Source: Sulfurimonas sp. (lineage in GTDB: Bacteria; Campylobacterota; Campylobacteria; Campylobacterales; Sulfurimonadaceae). Taken from it: a stretch of DNA of 64,000 nucleotides. The position numbers and the translations under genes were made by a program. Position 1 is the first letter of the stretch. The number at the start of each line of letters is the position of its first letter. This document shows positions 18,913 to 28,094 of the stretch, in pieces. The notes under the pieces were generated by a model. It saw only the letters and a program-made list of their open reading frames with translations, was not told where the DNA came from and ran no database searches. The stretch covers positions 1-64,000 of the forward strand of contig NZ_JAHYJB010000009.1 of assembly GCF_019429335.1 (NCBI RefSeq). The letters are read 5' to 3'.

Positions 18913-21567
18913 TTAAAGAACCCTTATTTTAGAGAGTCTGTTTTTTATCTTCTCAAACATCGCCTCGTAATTGTAGGTGATATCTTTGTTTTTAGCCATC
19001 TTCTCTATTTTTGAACTATCCTCCTGCACCTCTTCAAGTCTGAAATTGCCACTTGAGCCCTTTATACTGTGTGCAATAAGCGCAATTTTTTTATAATCAC
19101 GAGCCTTTATGGCATCTTCAAGTTCTGGTATCTGTTTTGCCATCTTCTTTATAAAAAGCTCTATAAGCATTATAAGCTCATCCCCGCTTAGCATAAGCTC
19201 CTGATTTAGTTTTTCGCAGTTTAGACCTTCAACTCCGTTATGGAGCAGAGCCGGTTTTGCTTCAGGCAAATCCTCTTTGGTAACTTTTAGATAGTTGGAA
19301 AAAACCCTCTCAAGCTCTTTGATAACGATTGGCTTTCCTAAAAAAGAGTCAAAACCGCTCATCAGACCTCTCTCCTTTGCACCCTTTATTACATTTGCGG
19401 TAAGCGCTGAGATTGGCGTGTGTCTTAGCTCTTTCTCTTTCTCATATTTTATTATTTCCGCAACAGCCTCGTTTCCGTCCATTATAGGCATCTGCTCGTC
19501 CATCAATATAAGGTCGTAGTTGTTCGCCTTGTAAAGATTTAGTGCTTCAAGTCCGTTTGCGGCCAAATCATATGTGAGTCCGTACTTTGTAAGAATAATT
19601 TTTATAAGCTCCCGATTTGCCTCATTATCCTCAGCAACAAGTATATGACCTTGAAACTTCATACTGCACTCGTGTTTATGGGGAGAAAAAGAGTCAGGAT
19701 GCAAAAGCTCGTCAAAAGCGGTTCTTATCTTTGAGCAGTAGAGCGGAAAGCATATGTTTGCAATATGCGAATATTTCTCATAGTTTGAGCTTGGTTTGCT
19801 CGTAAGCGCTATATACCTTTTCTCAGAATTTAAAATCATCTCTTTAAACTCATCGTCAACGTACTCATCCAAAAATATAACTACATCATGCTCTTTTTCT
19901 AGTCTGTCAACCATGTTTATATTCATATTGAACATGTTTGAGTATTTCAAGAATGAGTCTGACTTATAGCCTCTTGCCATATCCTTTGAGTAAAACACGG
20001 TTTTTAGTTTTACCAGCTCATCCATATCACTAAAAATCTGGCACTCGCTGTTATGTATCTCAACCGGTATCTCAACCCAGAAGGTACTCCCCTCTCCGAC
20101 CTCTGAGTATGCATGAACGCTTCCGCCCATATGTTCTGAGAGCTGATGACAGATGGAGAGCCCAAGCCCCGTACCGTCAAGATGCTCTATCTCTCCGCGT
20201 CCTGCCTGAGTAAATGCCGTGAATATATTTTTTATCTCCTCTTTCGCTATTCCTATTCCGTTGTCATTGACGCTTACTTTTAAAATATTATTTTGACATG
20301 TAGCCTCTACGTGTATATGTCCTTTTACCCTTGTAAACTTTATGGCGTTGCTAAGAAAGTTTGAGAGTATCTGCTTGATTCTTAGAGAATCAGCATAGAG
20401 CTCTTTTGGGATTGTCGGGTCAATAAATGAAGTAATCGTTATATCTTTTGCGTTTGCTGAGGCGACAAATAGCTCTAAAGTGTGACTGATTTCGTTGTGT
20501 ATTGAGAAAATTCTAGGCTCGATTGTAAACTCGCCGCTTCTTAGTTTTGAGAAGTCAAGTATGTCATTGATGATGCTTAGTAGGTTCTCTCCGCTGTTTA
20601 AAATTATCTCAAGATATCTTCTGTGCTGTTTTGAGAGGTCCTGCTCGATAAGAAGATTTACAAAGCCCAAAATTGCATTTAAAGGGGTGCGGATTTCATG
20701 TGACATGTTGGATAAAAAATACTCTTTTGCCTGCGATGCTTTTTGTGCTTCAAGTCTTGCATCTATCAATGTTGTTACGTCGTTTCCTATTGACATGTAC
20801 TCTACCGAATCATCATGCGGGTCTGTGATTTTAACGATAGTAACATCTATGTAGAAGTAGTCGCCGTTCTTTTTGTTATTCTTGATGGTTCCTCTGAAAA
20901 TACCTCTGTGCTCTAGCTGAAACCACAAATCGTTAAAATAGTCCTGAGGCATATCCTCATGTTTTGCTATGCTGTGACTGCTGCCGATAAGCTCATCAAC
21001 GGTGTATCCGCTAAGCCTTGCATACTTGTCGTTTACATAGGTTATCTTGCCGTGCATGTCGGTTTTAGAGATAATAGTGCTCTCATCAAGCGCTTTTTGA
21101 TACTCTCGCAAAAGGCTTACATGTCTGTCTATCTCCTGCTCTTTTTGAAAAATCGTATCGGTGTAGTATTTTAAAATGCCTTTTAGATTTTTGTCAAAAA
21201 TATATGACATCTCGCCAAAAAGCTCTTTGGAGTTTAACTTTTTATCGTAGGTAAAATTAATCATAGTTTTTCTAAAGTGCGTACATATTTCGAAAACCTC
21301 GTCTGCACTTATGTTTCTATCCTTTAGATACTCCAAGAGGCTCTGCATTACAGGGCACTCCCCTATCTCCAACTTGTCGGAAATCACTCCCATAAAGTAG
21401 TCAAAAATGCCATCCGCATATTCATTTAAAAAATTCTGTACATCAATATTGTGAAGAGCCATTATCTCTCTTGGAGAGTCATATGACATCCATGCTGTGA
21501 GTATCTGCTTTTTTGCATCAATAAAAATATGCTGATTTTCTTGAAGATTTGGCAGTTTTTTTTTCAT
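18913..21567 (-). CDS. Hybrid histidine kinase (PAS-HisKA-HATPase-REC-Hpt)
   Basis: This soluble 884-residue sensor kinase has no membrane segment. An N-terminal helical region (1-145) of unknown fold precedes a PAS domain (about 155-270). His290 lies in SNMSHEIRTPLN. The ATPase boxes NDNGIGI and GTGLGLSI are intact. A receiver domain follows (VAEDNEANRE, Asp690 in LILMDEQMP), then a C-terminal Hpt domain with His833 in IAHSIKGSS. All phosphorelay residues are present. The internal His-Asp-His relay would pass phosphate to a separate regulator, plausibly the one encoded convergently at 18163. It also ends 15 bases after the deformylase-like gene begins its own reading on the same strand. Confidence 0.92.
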   Translation of the reverse strand: MKKKLPNLQENQHIFIDAKKQILTAWMSYDSPREIMALHNIDVQNFLNEYADGIFDYFMGVISDKLEIGECPVMQSLLEYLKDRNISADEVFEICTHFRKTMINFTYDKKLNSKELFGEMSYIFDKNLKGILKYYTDTIFQKEQEIDRHVSLLREYQKALDESTIISKTDMHGKITYVNDKYARLSGYTVDELIGSSHSIAKHEDMPQDYFNDLWFQLEHRGIFRGTIKNNKKNGDYFYIDVTIVKITDPHDDSVEYMSIGNDVTTLIDARLEAQKASQAKEYFLSNMSHEIRTPLNAILGFVNLLIEQDLSKQHRRYLEIILNSGENLLSIINDILDFSKLRSGEFTIEPRIFSIHNEISHTLELFVASANAKDITITSFIDPTIPKELYADSLRIKQILSNFLSNAIKFTRVKGHIHVEATCQNNILKVSVNDNGIGIAKEEIKNIFTAFTQAGRGEIEHLDGTGLGLSICHQLSEHMGGSVHAYSEVGEGSTFWVEIPVEIHNSECQIFSDMDELVKLKTVFYSKDMARGYKSDSFLKYSNMFNMNINMVDRLEKEHDVVIFLDEYVDDEFKEMILNSEKRYIALTSKPSSNYEKYSHIANICFPLYCSKIRTAFDELLHPDSFSPHKHECSMKFQGHILVAEDNEANRELIKIILTKYGLTYDLAANGLEALNLYKANNYDLILMDEQMPIMDGNEAVAEIIKYEKEKELRHTPISALTANVIKGAKERGLMSGFDSFLGKPIVIKELERVFSNYLKVTKEDLPEAKPALLHNGVEGLNCEKLNQELMLSGDELIMLIELFIKKMAKQIPELEDAIKARDYKKIALIAHSIKGSSGNFRLEEVQEDSSKIEKMAKNKDITYNYEAMFEKIKNRLSKIRVL

Positions 21568-21582
21568 GAGCTTTTACTTTTC

Positions 21583-22392
21583 CTATATAATGAAATATGA
21601 TAACAACATTATCACGGAGAGCTTAATGAGAGATATCACTGACGTGCCGATGATATTTCCTATCTGACAACTTGTGCATGATATAAAACGCTTTCCCTCA
21701 TACTGCGCATAGAAAAAATAGATAACATTCAATACAAGCACACCATAAAAAAGATATGTTTGATATTGCCAAAATTGTGTTAATGTCTCATCGCTGACAA
21801 AAAGTGAGCCTATAAGTAAAATTATCATTGCCAGCATTAGTGCATTGATAGCTTTAATTATATAATCTCTTTTAAAAACTGTTGGACAGCTCTCAGAAAT
21901 TGCAACATCGCTTCCAAACTCTAATTTTTTAGTAAAAATCTTTTTCTCTTCTTTGCTTAACTTATTTAAAAAACTTGACCCAAATGTATAATCAATTTTT
22001 CTTTGAAGTAAAATACTAAAATCTCCGTCGGCTTTGAGTGAGTGTTGGTTGCCGAATCTATCTTGATAAACTAGGCTAATTGTTTCATATCTCGTTATTT
22101 TTGCGCTTAACCCTGGGAAGTAAGCCGTTTTTTCAACGGTTGTCACTTTGCCTCTTTGACTTATGATTCTTGGATTTATCAACTCTAAAAAATCTCCGCC
22201 CTGCTCTTTTTTAACAACTACGACATTATAGTAACTGCCTATCTGAAAAGCCGCCAAAGCATTCAAAGAGTTAGCCCCAATCGTATCTTTCATATCCTCT
22301 ATCAAAGAAAATATCTCTTCATTGAAAACTCTCACATCCGTTGCATACTCTACGCTTGGCGGAGTCGGATATGTAACTATCTCTCTAATCAT
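21583..22392 (-). CDS. Peptide-deformylase-like membrane pseudoenzyme
   Basis: Residues 1-150 follow the peptide deformylase fold motif by motif, but each catalytic block is altered. Motif 1 (GxGLAAxQ) is NALAAFQIG (44-52). Motif 2 (EGCLS) is FPGLS (92-96), so the metal-binding Cys is Gly. Motif 3 (HExDH) is RKIDY (131-135), so both metal His and the catalytic Glu are gone. After it come three predicted membrane helices (about 181-199, 212-230, 245-268) and a CTSC pair near 239-242. It cannot be a normal deformylase and may bind something else at the membrane. A true def gene is expected elsewhere. It follows a terminator and stands alone upstream of the hybrid kinase. Confidence 0.75.
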   Translation of the reverse strand: MIREIVTYPTPPSVEYATDVRVFNEEIFSLIEDMKDTIGANSLNALAAFQIGSYYNVVVVKKEQGGDFLELINPRIISQRGKVTTVEKTAYFPGLSAKITRYETISLVYQDRFGNQHSLKADGDFSILLQRKIDYTFGSSFLNKLSKEEKKIFTKKLEFGSDVAISESCPTVFKRDYIIKAINALMLAMIILLIGSLFVSDETLTQFWQYQTYLFYGVLVLNVIYFFYAQYEGKRFISCTSCQIGNIIGTSVISLIKLSVIMLLSYFII

Positions 22393-22449
22393 GGTGTGCC
22401 TTGTTAAACTACTTTCTTGTTGAGGATTTTAATGCTTTTTATGAATAAA

Positions 22450-22478
22450 GACCTTAGATTATTCTCTAAGGTCTTTTT
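22450..22478 (-). terminator. Rho-independent terminator
   Basis: GACCTTAG and CTAAGGTC form a perfect 8-bp stem with an 8-base loop. There are T-runs on both sides, so it can act in both directions. It lies 10 bases after the small gene that follows the SQR-family gene and closes that transcript. Confidence 0.75.
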
Positions 22479-22487
22479 GGATGAACA

Positions 22488-22655
22488 TTAGTGGCTTTTT
22501 CTTACTACAACCAACATTTTAATATTAATAATGATAAATCTGATAAATTGCCAAATTTTACATGTTCTTAATTTTATAGCAAATGAACCAGGTGTCATTG
22601 TTGTAAAATTTTTGCCGTATGCCTTAATGTTATGTTCTGCTTTTTTACTCATCAT
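22488..22655 (-). CDS. 55-residue basic membrane-associated small protein
   Basis: ATGATG at 22655/22652 is preceded by a strong AAAGGAGAT ribosome site. The frame runs MMSKKAEHNIKAYG, then FAIKLRTCKIWQF and a hydrophobic stretch IRFIIINIKMLVVV before the stop. It begins 23 bases after the SQR-family gene and is closed by a perfect terminator hairpin, so it is the second gene of that transcript. A short hydrophobic, Lys-rich protein with one Cys might be a membrane partner or lipid-associated peptide. I know no family for it. Confidence 0.65.
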   Translation of the reverse strand: MMSKKAEHNIKAYGKNFTTMTPGSFAIKLRTCKIWQFIRFIIINIKMLVVVRKSH

Positions 22656-22678
22656 ATCTCCTTTGATATCTTTTATTT

Positions 22679-24148
22679 TTATTCAGGGATCATTGTCCAG
22701 CCAGCTTTTAGCTTAGCCTTCCAAATAAATAGGTGATGAAGGATATGTTTAATCCAGTGACCCGCAAGACCAATCTCGCCAAATGTATACTCTGTATCAC
22801 GTCCCGTTCCAGGGTACTTCTCAAAGTCAGGAACAACAGGATAGATAGTCATGGCAGCTGCAGTTCCGTCAAATATGCCTTTTCCTGCCGAAGCAACACA
22901 AGCAGCACCCATATGAGCCATAGAAGCTTCATGCAGAGGAGCGTTTTCACCCTGAAGGATACGATCACAAATACTACGAGCAACCGCTTTTCCAATAATG
23001 CCCGATGGCATACCCGTTCTTGGAGGAGTCGGTCCAATCGGTGTTCCGTTTGGAGAACTCATAGGTTTAGAAATTGGATGTGGAGGAGCAAACGCTATCC
23101 CGCAAGCAAACATGTTTGGGTAAGTAGGGTTTTGATAAGTTTTTGGCCAGTCACTTGCTTTCCAGTTCTCATAAGTACCTGCTGAGTAGTTAGCATCAAC
23201 TTTCATAAATCCGTTTGGAGCAAAAACAGTAGCGGTTATATCACTTCCGTCTTTTGCGAAAGCTTTTAAGCCAACTCCTGCAAAAGGAGGAATCAGCATT
23301 GAGAAGTCAAACTCCTCTTCACCCATGGAACCATCAAGCAGTTCATAACTAACTTTTCCTTTTTCTACTTTGTTTACATGCGCACCTATTATCCAGTCAA
23401 CATTTCTCTCGGTAAAAAGTGATTCAGCAAAGATTTTTGAACTAACCGCAAACCCCATACTTTTCATGTGCAATCCGCCAACGCCGAAATCACCCAAGAA
23501 AGATTCGTTTGAAATCCATTTCATGTCAGCCATATCGCGAACACCGGCTTTGTTTAACTCATGCTCGATGTTAAATATATACTCAAATGCAGCACCTTGA
23601 CATGTACATAGACCATGTCCCGTTCCTATTAAAAACTTTTGACGCTCGCCTTTTTTCATCTTTTGGATGCACTTTTGAAACTCTTCGTTTGCATGAACAG
23701 CGTGATCCGCAGTACAAACTGAAACAGTAAACTCGCCAAGACCGTTAGCATCACCAAGTCCAGGGGTTGCTCCAAAATTAAGTTTTGGTCCCGTAGCGTT
23801 GATGAGATAATCATACTCTATATTTTCAGTCATACCCTCGCGACCTGCAAGCGTATACTCAATAGTAACGAAAGGCTTGTTGACCAATTCACTACCTTCT
23901 GGGTTAATCGAAACAGCTTTTGCCTGCTTATAATTAATACCCGCTTTCGCGTAAACAGGAGCTAAATCAAAAGTAACTTCCTCTTTACTCATCTCTCCGA
24001 CACCAACCCAAATATTTGATGGAATCCAGTTCCATTTTGAGTTTGGAGTTACAACAACAACTTCATGCGTCGAGCCTAACCATTTTGCTGCGAAAGTAGC
24101 AGCAGTATGACCTGAAACACCTCCGCCAAGAACAACTAATCTTGCCAT
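22679..24148 (-). CDS. SQR-family FAD-dependent oxidoreductase
   Basis: An N-terminal FAD motif VVLGGGVSGHTAA is followed by KWNWIPSNIWVGVG and a second nucleotide-fold segment. Cysteines lie at 145 (VSVCTADHA), 160, and 181/183 (GHGLCTCQGAAFEY). FACGIAFAPPHP precedes the C-terminal part, which has amphipathic helices near the end suited to monotopic membrane binding. This fits sulfide:quinone oxidoreductases and their relatives, which oxidise sulfide and pass electrons to quinone. That would suit a sulfur-oxidising epsilonproteobacterium. The SQR type is uncertain, and a flavocytochrome-like or other disulfide oxidoreductase role is not excluded. It heads a transcript with the small gene at 22488. 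Confidence 0.8.
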   Translation of the reverse strand: MARLVVLGGGVSGHTAATFAAKWLGSTHEVVVVTPNSKWNWIPSNIWVGVGEMSKEEVTFDLAPVYAKAGINYKQAKAVSINPEGSELVNKPFVTIEYTLAGREGMTENIEYDYLINATGPKLNFGATPGLGDANGLGEFTVSVCTADHAVHANEEFQKCIQKMKKGERQKFLIGTGHGLCTCQGAAFEYIFNIEHELNKAGVRDMADMKWISNESFLGDFGVGGLHMKSMGFAVSSKIFAESLFTERNVDWIIGAHVNKVEKGKVSYELLDGSMGEEEFDFSMLIPPFAGVGLKAFAKDGSDITATVFAPNGFMKVDANYSAGTYENWKASDWPKTYQNPTYPNMFACGIAFAPPHPISKPMSSPNGTPIGPTPPRTGMPSGIIGKAVARSICDRILQGENAPLHEASMAHMGAACVASAGKGIFDGTAAAMTIYPVVPDFEKYPGTGRDTEYTFGEIGLAGHWIKHILHHLFIWKAKLKAGWTMIPE

Positions 24149-24242
24149 AAAAATATCCTTTATAAGTCTAAAAACTTCGCTTCAATGATATCTTAAATAT
24201 AGTAAAAAGCGTGACATTTTTAACACATTTTATACTATTGGA

Positions 24243-26804
24243 CTAAAAGTTTAATATTTTACTCACAATTTCATATACATTTTTTGAGATAGACGGCTCA
24301 GCAATTACTCTCTCAAGTTCTGTTCTCATTAATTTTTTGTTTGCGCTGTTTAATTTTTTAAATATCTTAAATGCACCTGCAAGACCTGATGCAATCTGCG
24401 GATTTATCTTGTCGATGTCTATTATTTTATCAACCACAAACTTATAGCCGTGACCGTCTTTTGCGTGAAAGTGTTTGTAGTTTCTTGCAAATACTCCGAT
24501 AAGCGAGCGGACAAGGTTTGGAACCAGCTCATTGTATGCCTCGTCATGCTCAAGCGCCATAACTCTCTCAAGCGTTCCGCTTCTGTGTGAAGCCGCCAAA
24601 ATTGAGAAGTACTTATTCATAACAAGCGTGTCATTTTTATACTTTTTGTAAAAATGCTCCAGTGCAACAGTCGAGAACTCTGGCGATGTGTTTTCTAAAA
24701 CATCAAGAGCGGCTATCCTGTCGGTCATAGTTACAGAGCTATTGTACTGAGTGTTTGCTATTGCAATTATCTCTTCACTCTCTAAAGCAGAGAGAAGTTT
24801 AAGAGAGCGGTTTTTGAGGCTTCTCTCACCCATGCTTTTTGCGTCAAGATTTTTACATGTAGGTTTGTGATTTTTGTTATAAACATCTAAAAGCTTATCT
24901 TTAAAAGTGAGTGCAAGATGTTTTTGCAGCTTCTCTTTTGCCTCATATATCGGCTCAAAATCAACCACCTCTTGCCTTTGCATAACTGCCGTTACACTTG
25001 GCAACTCCATCAGAAGCGCTTTAAACGAGAGGTCAAGTTTTTTATCATCCAAAACGTGCCCGAAAGCTTTTACAAACTCCTCATCGATTGCCTCGCCTCT
25101 CATAATGCTCTCTATCGCCACAAGCCCAAAGGATTGCGCCGATTCGTATCTTACGTAGCTGTTGCTGTCATGCTTCATTAAAAAAGCGTAATTACCCTCT
25201 TTTAGCTCAACGATAATAGGTGCCGAAAAATCTCTGTTTATTGATAAAATAGGCTTTTTGTCAGTTTTGAGAACAAACTCCTCGCTCTCTTTGCTCACTA
25301 TTAGCGTTTTTGCCTCTATCTCCCTGCCGTTCTCATCCAAAAGAGCCATTTTCAGAGGAAAAAAGTATGGCTTCTGCTCGCTGCCGTCAACCGCATTTGG
25401 AACTCTCTGGGTAAGAGTAAGCATGTATTTGCTGTCCTCAAATTTCTCTTCAACATGTAGCTTCGGAGTACCTGATTGATGGTACCATCTCTCAAACTGC
25501 TTCAAATCAATTCCGCCCGCTTTACTCATCGCCCATAAAAAGTCATCTGTTCTCACCGCTTGACCATCAAACGTATCAAAGTACAAATCAGTTGCCTTGC
25601 GGTACTTCTCTTCGCCCAAAAGAGTGTGCAGCATGCGGATAACCTCAGCACCCTTCTCATAAACCGTAGCCGTGTAGAAGTTGTTTATAGCCATGTAGGA
25701 GTCGGGCTGAATAGGGTGCGCCGTCGGCGAAGCATCCTCTACAAACTGTCTCTCTCTCAGAGAGTTGACATCATCGATACGCTGTACATCTTTTGAGTTT
25801 AAATCCGCAGAGAAACACTGGTCGCGAAAGACCGTCAAACCCTCTTTTAAAGTAAGCTGGAACCAATCTCTGCATGTGATGCGATTTCCCGTCCAGTTGT
25901 GAAAATACTCATGTGCAATAACGCTCTGAATCCCCATGAAGTTGGCATCAGTTGCACTGTCTTCATCTGCAAGAACATAAGCTGAGTTAAAGATATTTAG
26001 ACCCTTGTTCTCCATCGCCCCCATGTTAAAACTATCAACCGCAACAATGTTATAAAGCTCCAAATCATACTCACGTCCGTAAACCTCTTCATCCCATTTC
26101 ATAGCATCTTTTAGCGACTTCATGGCATGTTTGCACTTGGACTCGTTCCCTTTGTCGGTGTAGATATATAGCCTTGCGTATTTACCGCTTGCTGTCACAA
26201 ACTTATCCTGAACTACTCCCAAATCTCCTGCAACAAGTGCGAAAAGGTAGGACGGTTTTGGATGCGGGTCAAACCATGTAGCACCGTGTCTGCCGTCGTC
26301 GAGCTTAAAGTTTGACTCTCTATTTCCGTTACTCAGCAAAACAGGGTAACGCTCTTTATCTGCCACAAGAGTCGTTTTAAAGATCGCCATAACGTCAGGA
26401 CGGTCTATATATGGAGTAATGCGTCTAAACCCCTCAGGCTCGTTTTGCGTACAGAAGATATTTCCAGACTTGTAAAGCCCCTCAAGTTCGCTGTTTAACT
26501 GCGGATAGATTTTGTTGATGATTATAAGCTTAAACGCATCTCCAACATCTAAAACTCTCAAATGCTCATCCTCTATGACATATCTCTTTTCGGAGAGCTT
26601 TTCATCATCAAGGTAGATCTCTAAGAGTTCAAGATCTATGCTGTCAAGCACTAAATCCTTAGCCCTCGCATCCACTCTCTCAATGCTCATAAGATTTGTA
26701 ACCTGCGTATGCTCTTCGTAAAGTTCAAATACAAGATCGCAGGTTTTAACGGTGAATTTGGGTGCTTTATAATCTTTTAGGTAAATAGTCTCTGCTTTGC
26801 TCAT
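24243..26804 (-). CDS. pepN: Aminopeptidase N
   Basis: This zinc aminopeptidase of family M1 trims N-terminal residues from peptides in the cytoplasm. The substrate-anchoring GAMEN lies in NMGAMENKGLNIFNS. The zinc site HEYFHNWTGNR (HExxH) is followed by the distal Glu in LKEGLTVFRDQ. At 853 residues it matches the bacterial PepN subfamily with its long C-terminal helical domain. It is a single gene with the ATG at 26804. Confidence 0.97.
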   Translation of the reverse strand: MSKAETIYLKDYKAPKFTVKTCDLVFELYEEHTQVTNLMSIERVDARAKDLVLDSIDLELLEIYLDDEKLSEKRYVIEDEHLRVLDVGDAFKLIIINKIYPQLNSELEGLYKSGNIFCTQNEPEGFRRITPYIDRPDVMAIFKTTLVADKERYPVLLSNGNRESNFKLDDGRHGATWFDPHPKPSYLFALVAGDLGVVQDKFVTASGKYARLYIYTDKGNESKCKHAMKSLKDAMKWDEEVYGREYDLELYNIVAVDSFNMGAMENKGLNIFNSAYVLADEDSATDANFMGIQSVIAHEYFHNWTGNRITCRDWFQLTLKEGLTVFRDQCFSADLNSKDVQRIDDVNSLRERQFVEDASPTAHPIQPDSYMAINNFYTATVYEKGAEVIRMLHTLLGEEKYRKATDLYFDTFDGQAVRTDDFLWAMSKAGGIDLKQFERWYHQSGTPKLHVEEKFEDSKYMLTLTQRVPNAVDGSEQKPYFFPLKMALLDENGREIEAKTLIVSKESEEFVLKTDKKPILSINRDFSAPIIVELKEGNYAFLMKHDSNSYVRYESAQSFGLVAIESIMRGEAIDEEFVKAFGHVLDDKKLDLSFKALLMELPSVTAVMQRQEVVDFEPIYEAKEKLQKHLALTFKDKLLDVYNKNHKPTCKNLDAKSMGERSLKNRSLKLLSALESEEIIAIANTQYNSSVTMTDRIAALDVLENTSPEFSTVALEHFYKKYKNDTLVMNKYFSILAASHRSGTLERVMALEHDEAYNELVPNLVRSLIGVFARNYKHFHAKDGHGYKFVVDKIIDIDKINPQIASGLAGAFKIFKKLNSANKKLMRTELERVIAEPSISKNVYEIVSKILNF

Positions 26805-26894
26805 AACTTCTCTTTAATTTTTTTATAATAATAGCATAAGAGAGTTATTTGAGGCTTATAGAGTGCTCTTTGGTTTATAATGAAAAAAGTTTGA

Positions 26895-26900
26895 TATAAT
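26895..26900 (+). promoter_or_regulatory. -10 box upstream of the PIN-module antitoxin
   Basis: A perfect TATAAT lies 30 bases before the antitoxin ATG. No clear -35 hexamer is seen. An AAAGGA ribosome site follows. Confidence 0.5.
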
Positions 26901-26930
26901 TTTAAACATTACAAAGCAAAGGATTTTCAG

Positions 26931-27152
26931 ATGCAAATAACCATAGATGTCAAAGACTCTGCACTCGATAAAATTATGTACTTTTTAAATCATTTGAAGT
27001 CTGATGTGAAAATTATTGAGAAAAAAGAGGTCTCACAGACTCTTTCAACTAAAAAAGCAGTTCAAGAACTTTTTGAAAATAAAAATGTTGAACCTTTTAA
27101 ATCTATAAACGACCCAATGAAGTGGCAAGAGCAGCAAAGAGAAGAGTGGTAA
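26931..27152 (+). CDS. Antitoxin-like protein of a VapBC-type module
   Basis: This 73-residue protein has a short N-terminal strand-helix (ITIDVKDSALDKIMYFLNHL) and an acidic/basic C-terminal tail with MKWQEQQREEW. It is followed after one base by a PIN-like frame, the order of antitoxin and toxin in VapBC modules. AAAGGA precedes the ATG. The DNA-binding fold is not obvious, so assignment leans on context. Confidence 0.6.
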   Translation: MQITIDVKDSALDKIMYFLNHLKSDVKIIEKKEVSQTLSTKKAVQELFENKNVEPFKSINDPMKWQEQQREEW

Positions 27153-27153
27153 T

Positions 27154-27357
27154 ATGACTCTTCTTGATTCAAATGCCATAATATATTTATCCAAAGAAGT
27201 TATAACTAAGGTCATCATGTTAAGAAAAATTCATAAAATAAAACTGCCAGATGCAATTATTTGCGCTAGTTGCTTAGTAAACAGCGCTCTTTTGATTACA
27301 AACGATATACGATTAAAAAATATACCTGATTTAAAAATACGCCAAATTCACGCTTAA
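27154..27357 (+). CDS. Internally deleted PIN-domain toxin
   Basis: The start MTLLDSNAIIYL carries the first acidic residue of a PIN domain. KIKLPDAIICASCLV and LLITNDIRL carry the last two acidic positions. The middle of the domain, about 55-60 residues including another metal-binding Glu, is missing: only 67 residues remain where VapC toxins have about 130. The deletion is in frame. It is probably an inactive remnant whose antitoxin is still open. Confidence 0.65.
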   Translation: MTLLDSNAIIYLSKEVITKVIMLRKIHKIKLPDAIICASCLVNSALLITNDIRLKNIPDLKIRQIHA

Positions 27358-27476
27358 ACTTCTACACGCTTTACATAAAATTTACACTTCCTACCTTCTG
27401 TAAATATCCACACTAAAACCGTGAAAATAAAAAATATATTGTTGTTTAAGCATTTCTTAATAAGGGGGGGTAAAGT

Positions 27477-27499
27477 CTTTGTTTCATTTCAAAACAAAG
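27477..27499 (+). promoter_or_regulatory. Hairpin covering the ribosome site of the next gene
   Basis: CTTTGTTT pairs with AAACAAAG around a 7-base loop. The right arm runs into the AAAGG ribosome site 9 bases before the ATG at 27507, so the RNA fold could limit translation. A run of seven Gs lies just upstream (27464-27470). Regulation is an inference from the overlap. Confidence 0.4.
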
Positions 27500-27506
27500 G
27501 TAGTAA

Positions 27507-28094
27507 ATGGGTTTGTCAGAGGGATATATTAAAATTGAAAACGATACACAATTAGCGTATTATGAACATGTACTGGAAAATCTTGCTGCAAGAGAGGTTT
27601 CAGCGTTATTTATATTGGACAATATATTGAGAATTATGACATTGCTATTATTAATTGGTGCAATGATGGCATCATTTGCACAAAGTAAAAATATGCATGA
27701 TTCATATGTACAATCTTTTGTAATTGTTATTTTACTAGGTGTTGCAGCTTATGCAGTATATGCACAAATTACTCTTCATAAAAACAAAAAAAAGCTTCCA
27801 AAAATGGTAGCAATTGTGCAAAATGCAATAGAGTGTTATAAAAAAAACAAAGGAAAACAAATGAAAATTCAAATGCAAATTAACTGTGAGTTTGATTTAT
27901 GTGAAATTAAATTAAACTTAGAAAATAAGAAACAGTTCCTAAACAATGAAATTGTTCTTGACTATGTTAAAAAACACTTATTAGAAGATTCGATAAATTC
28001 AGCAGAATTTATAAAAACATCTACCGGAGAAAAGGGAGACAAAGGTTTTTTAAATCAACAAATATCAGAATTTGAGAAGGAGTTCTCAATATGA
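27507..28094 (+). CDS. Two-helix membrane protein of unknown function
   Basis: This 195-residue protein has membrane helices at about residues 42-60 and 70-88. A basic cytoplasmic segment and a soluble C-terminal domain (MKIQMQINCEFDLCEIKLNL) follow. Its stop overlaps the start of the Sel1 protein as ATGA, so the two are translationally coupled and probably work together. I recognise no family. Confidence 0.7.
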   Translation: MGLSEGYIKIENDTQLAYYEHVLENLAAREVSALFILDNILRIMTLLLLIGAMMASFAQSKNMHDSYVQSFVIVILLGVAAYAVYAQITLHKNKKKLPKMVAIVQNAIECYKKNKGKQMKIQMQINCEFDLCEIKLNLENKKQFLNNEIVLDYVKKHLLEDSINSAEFIKTSTGEKGDKGFLNQQISEFEKEFSI

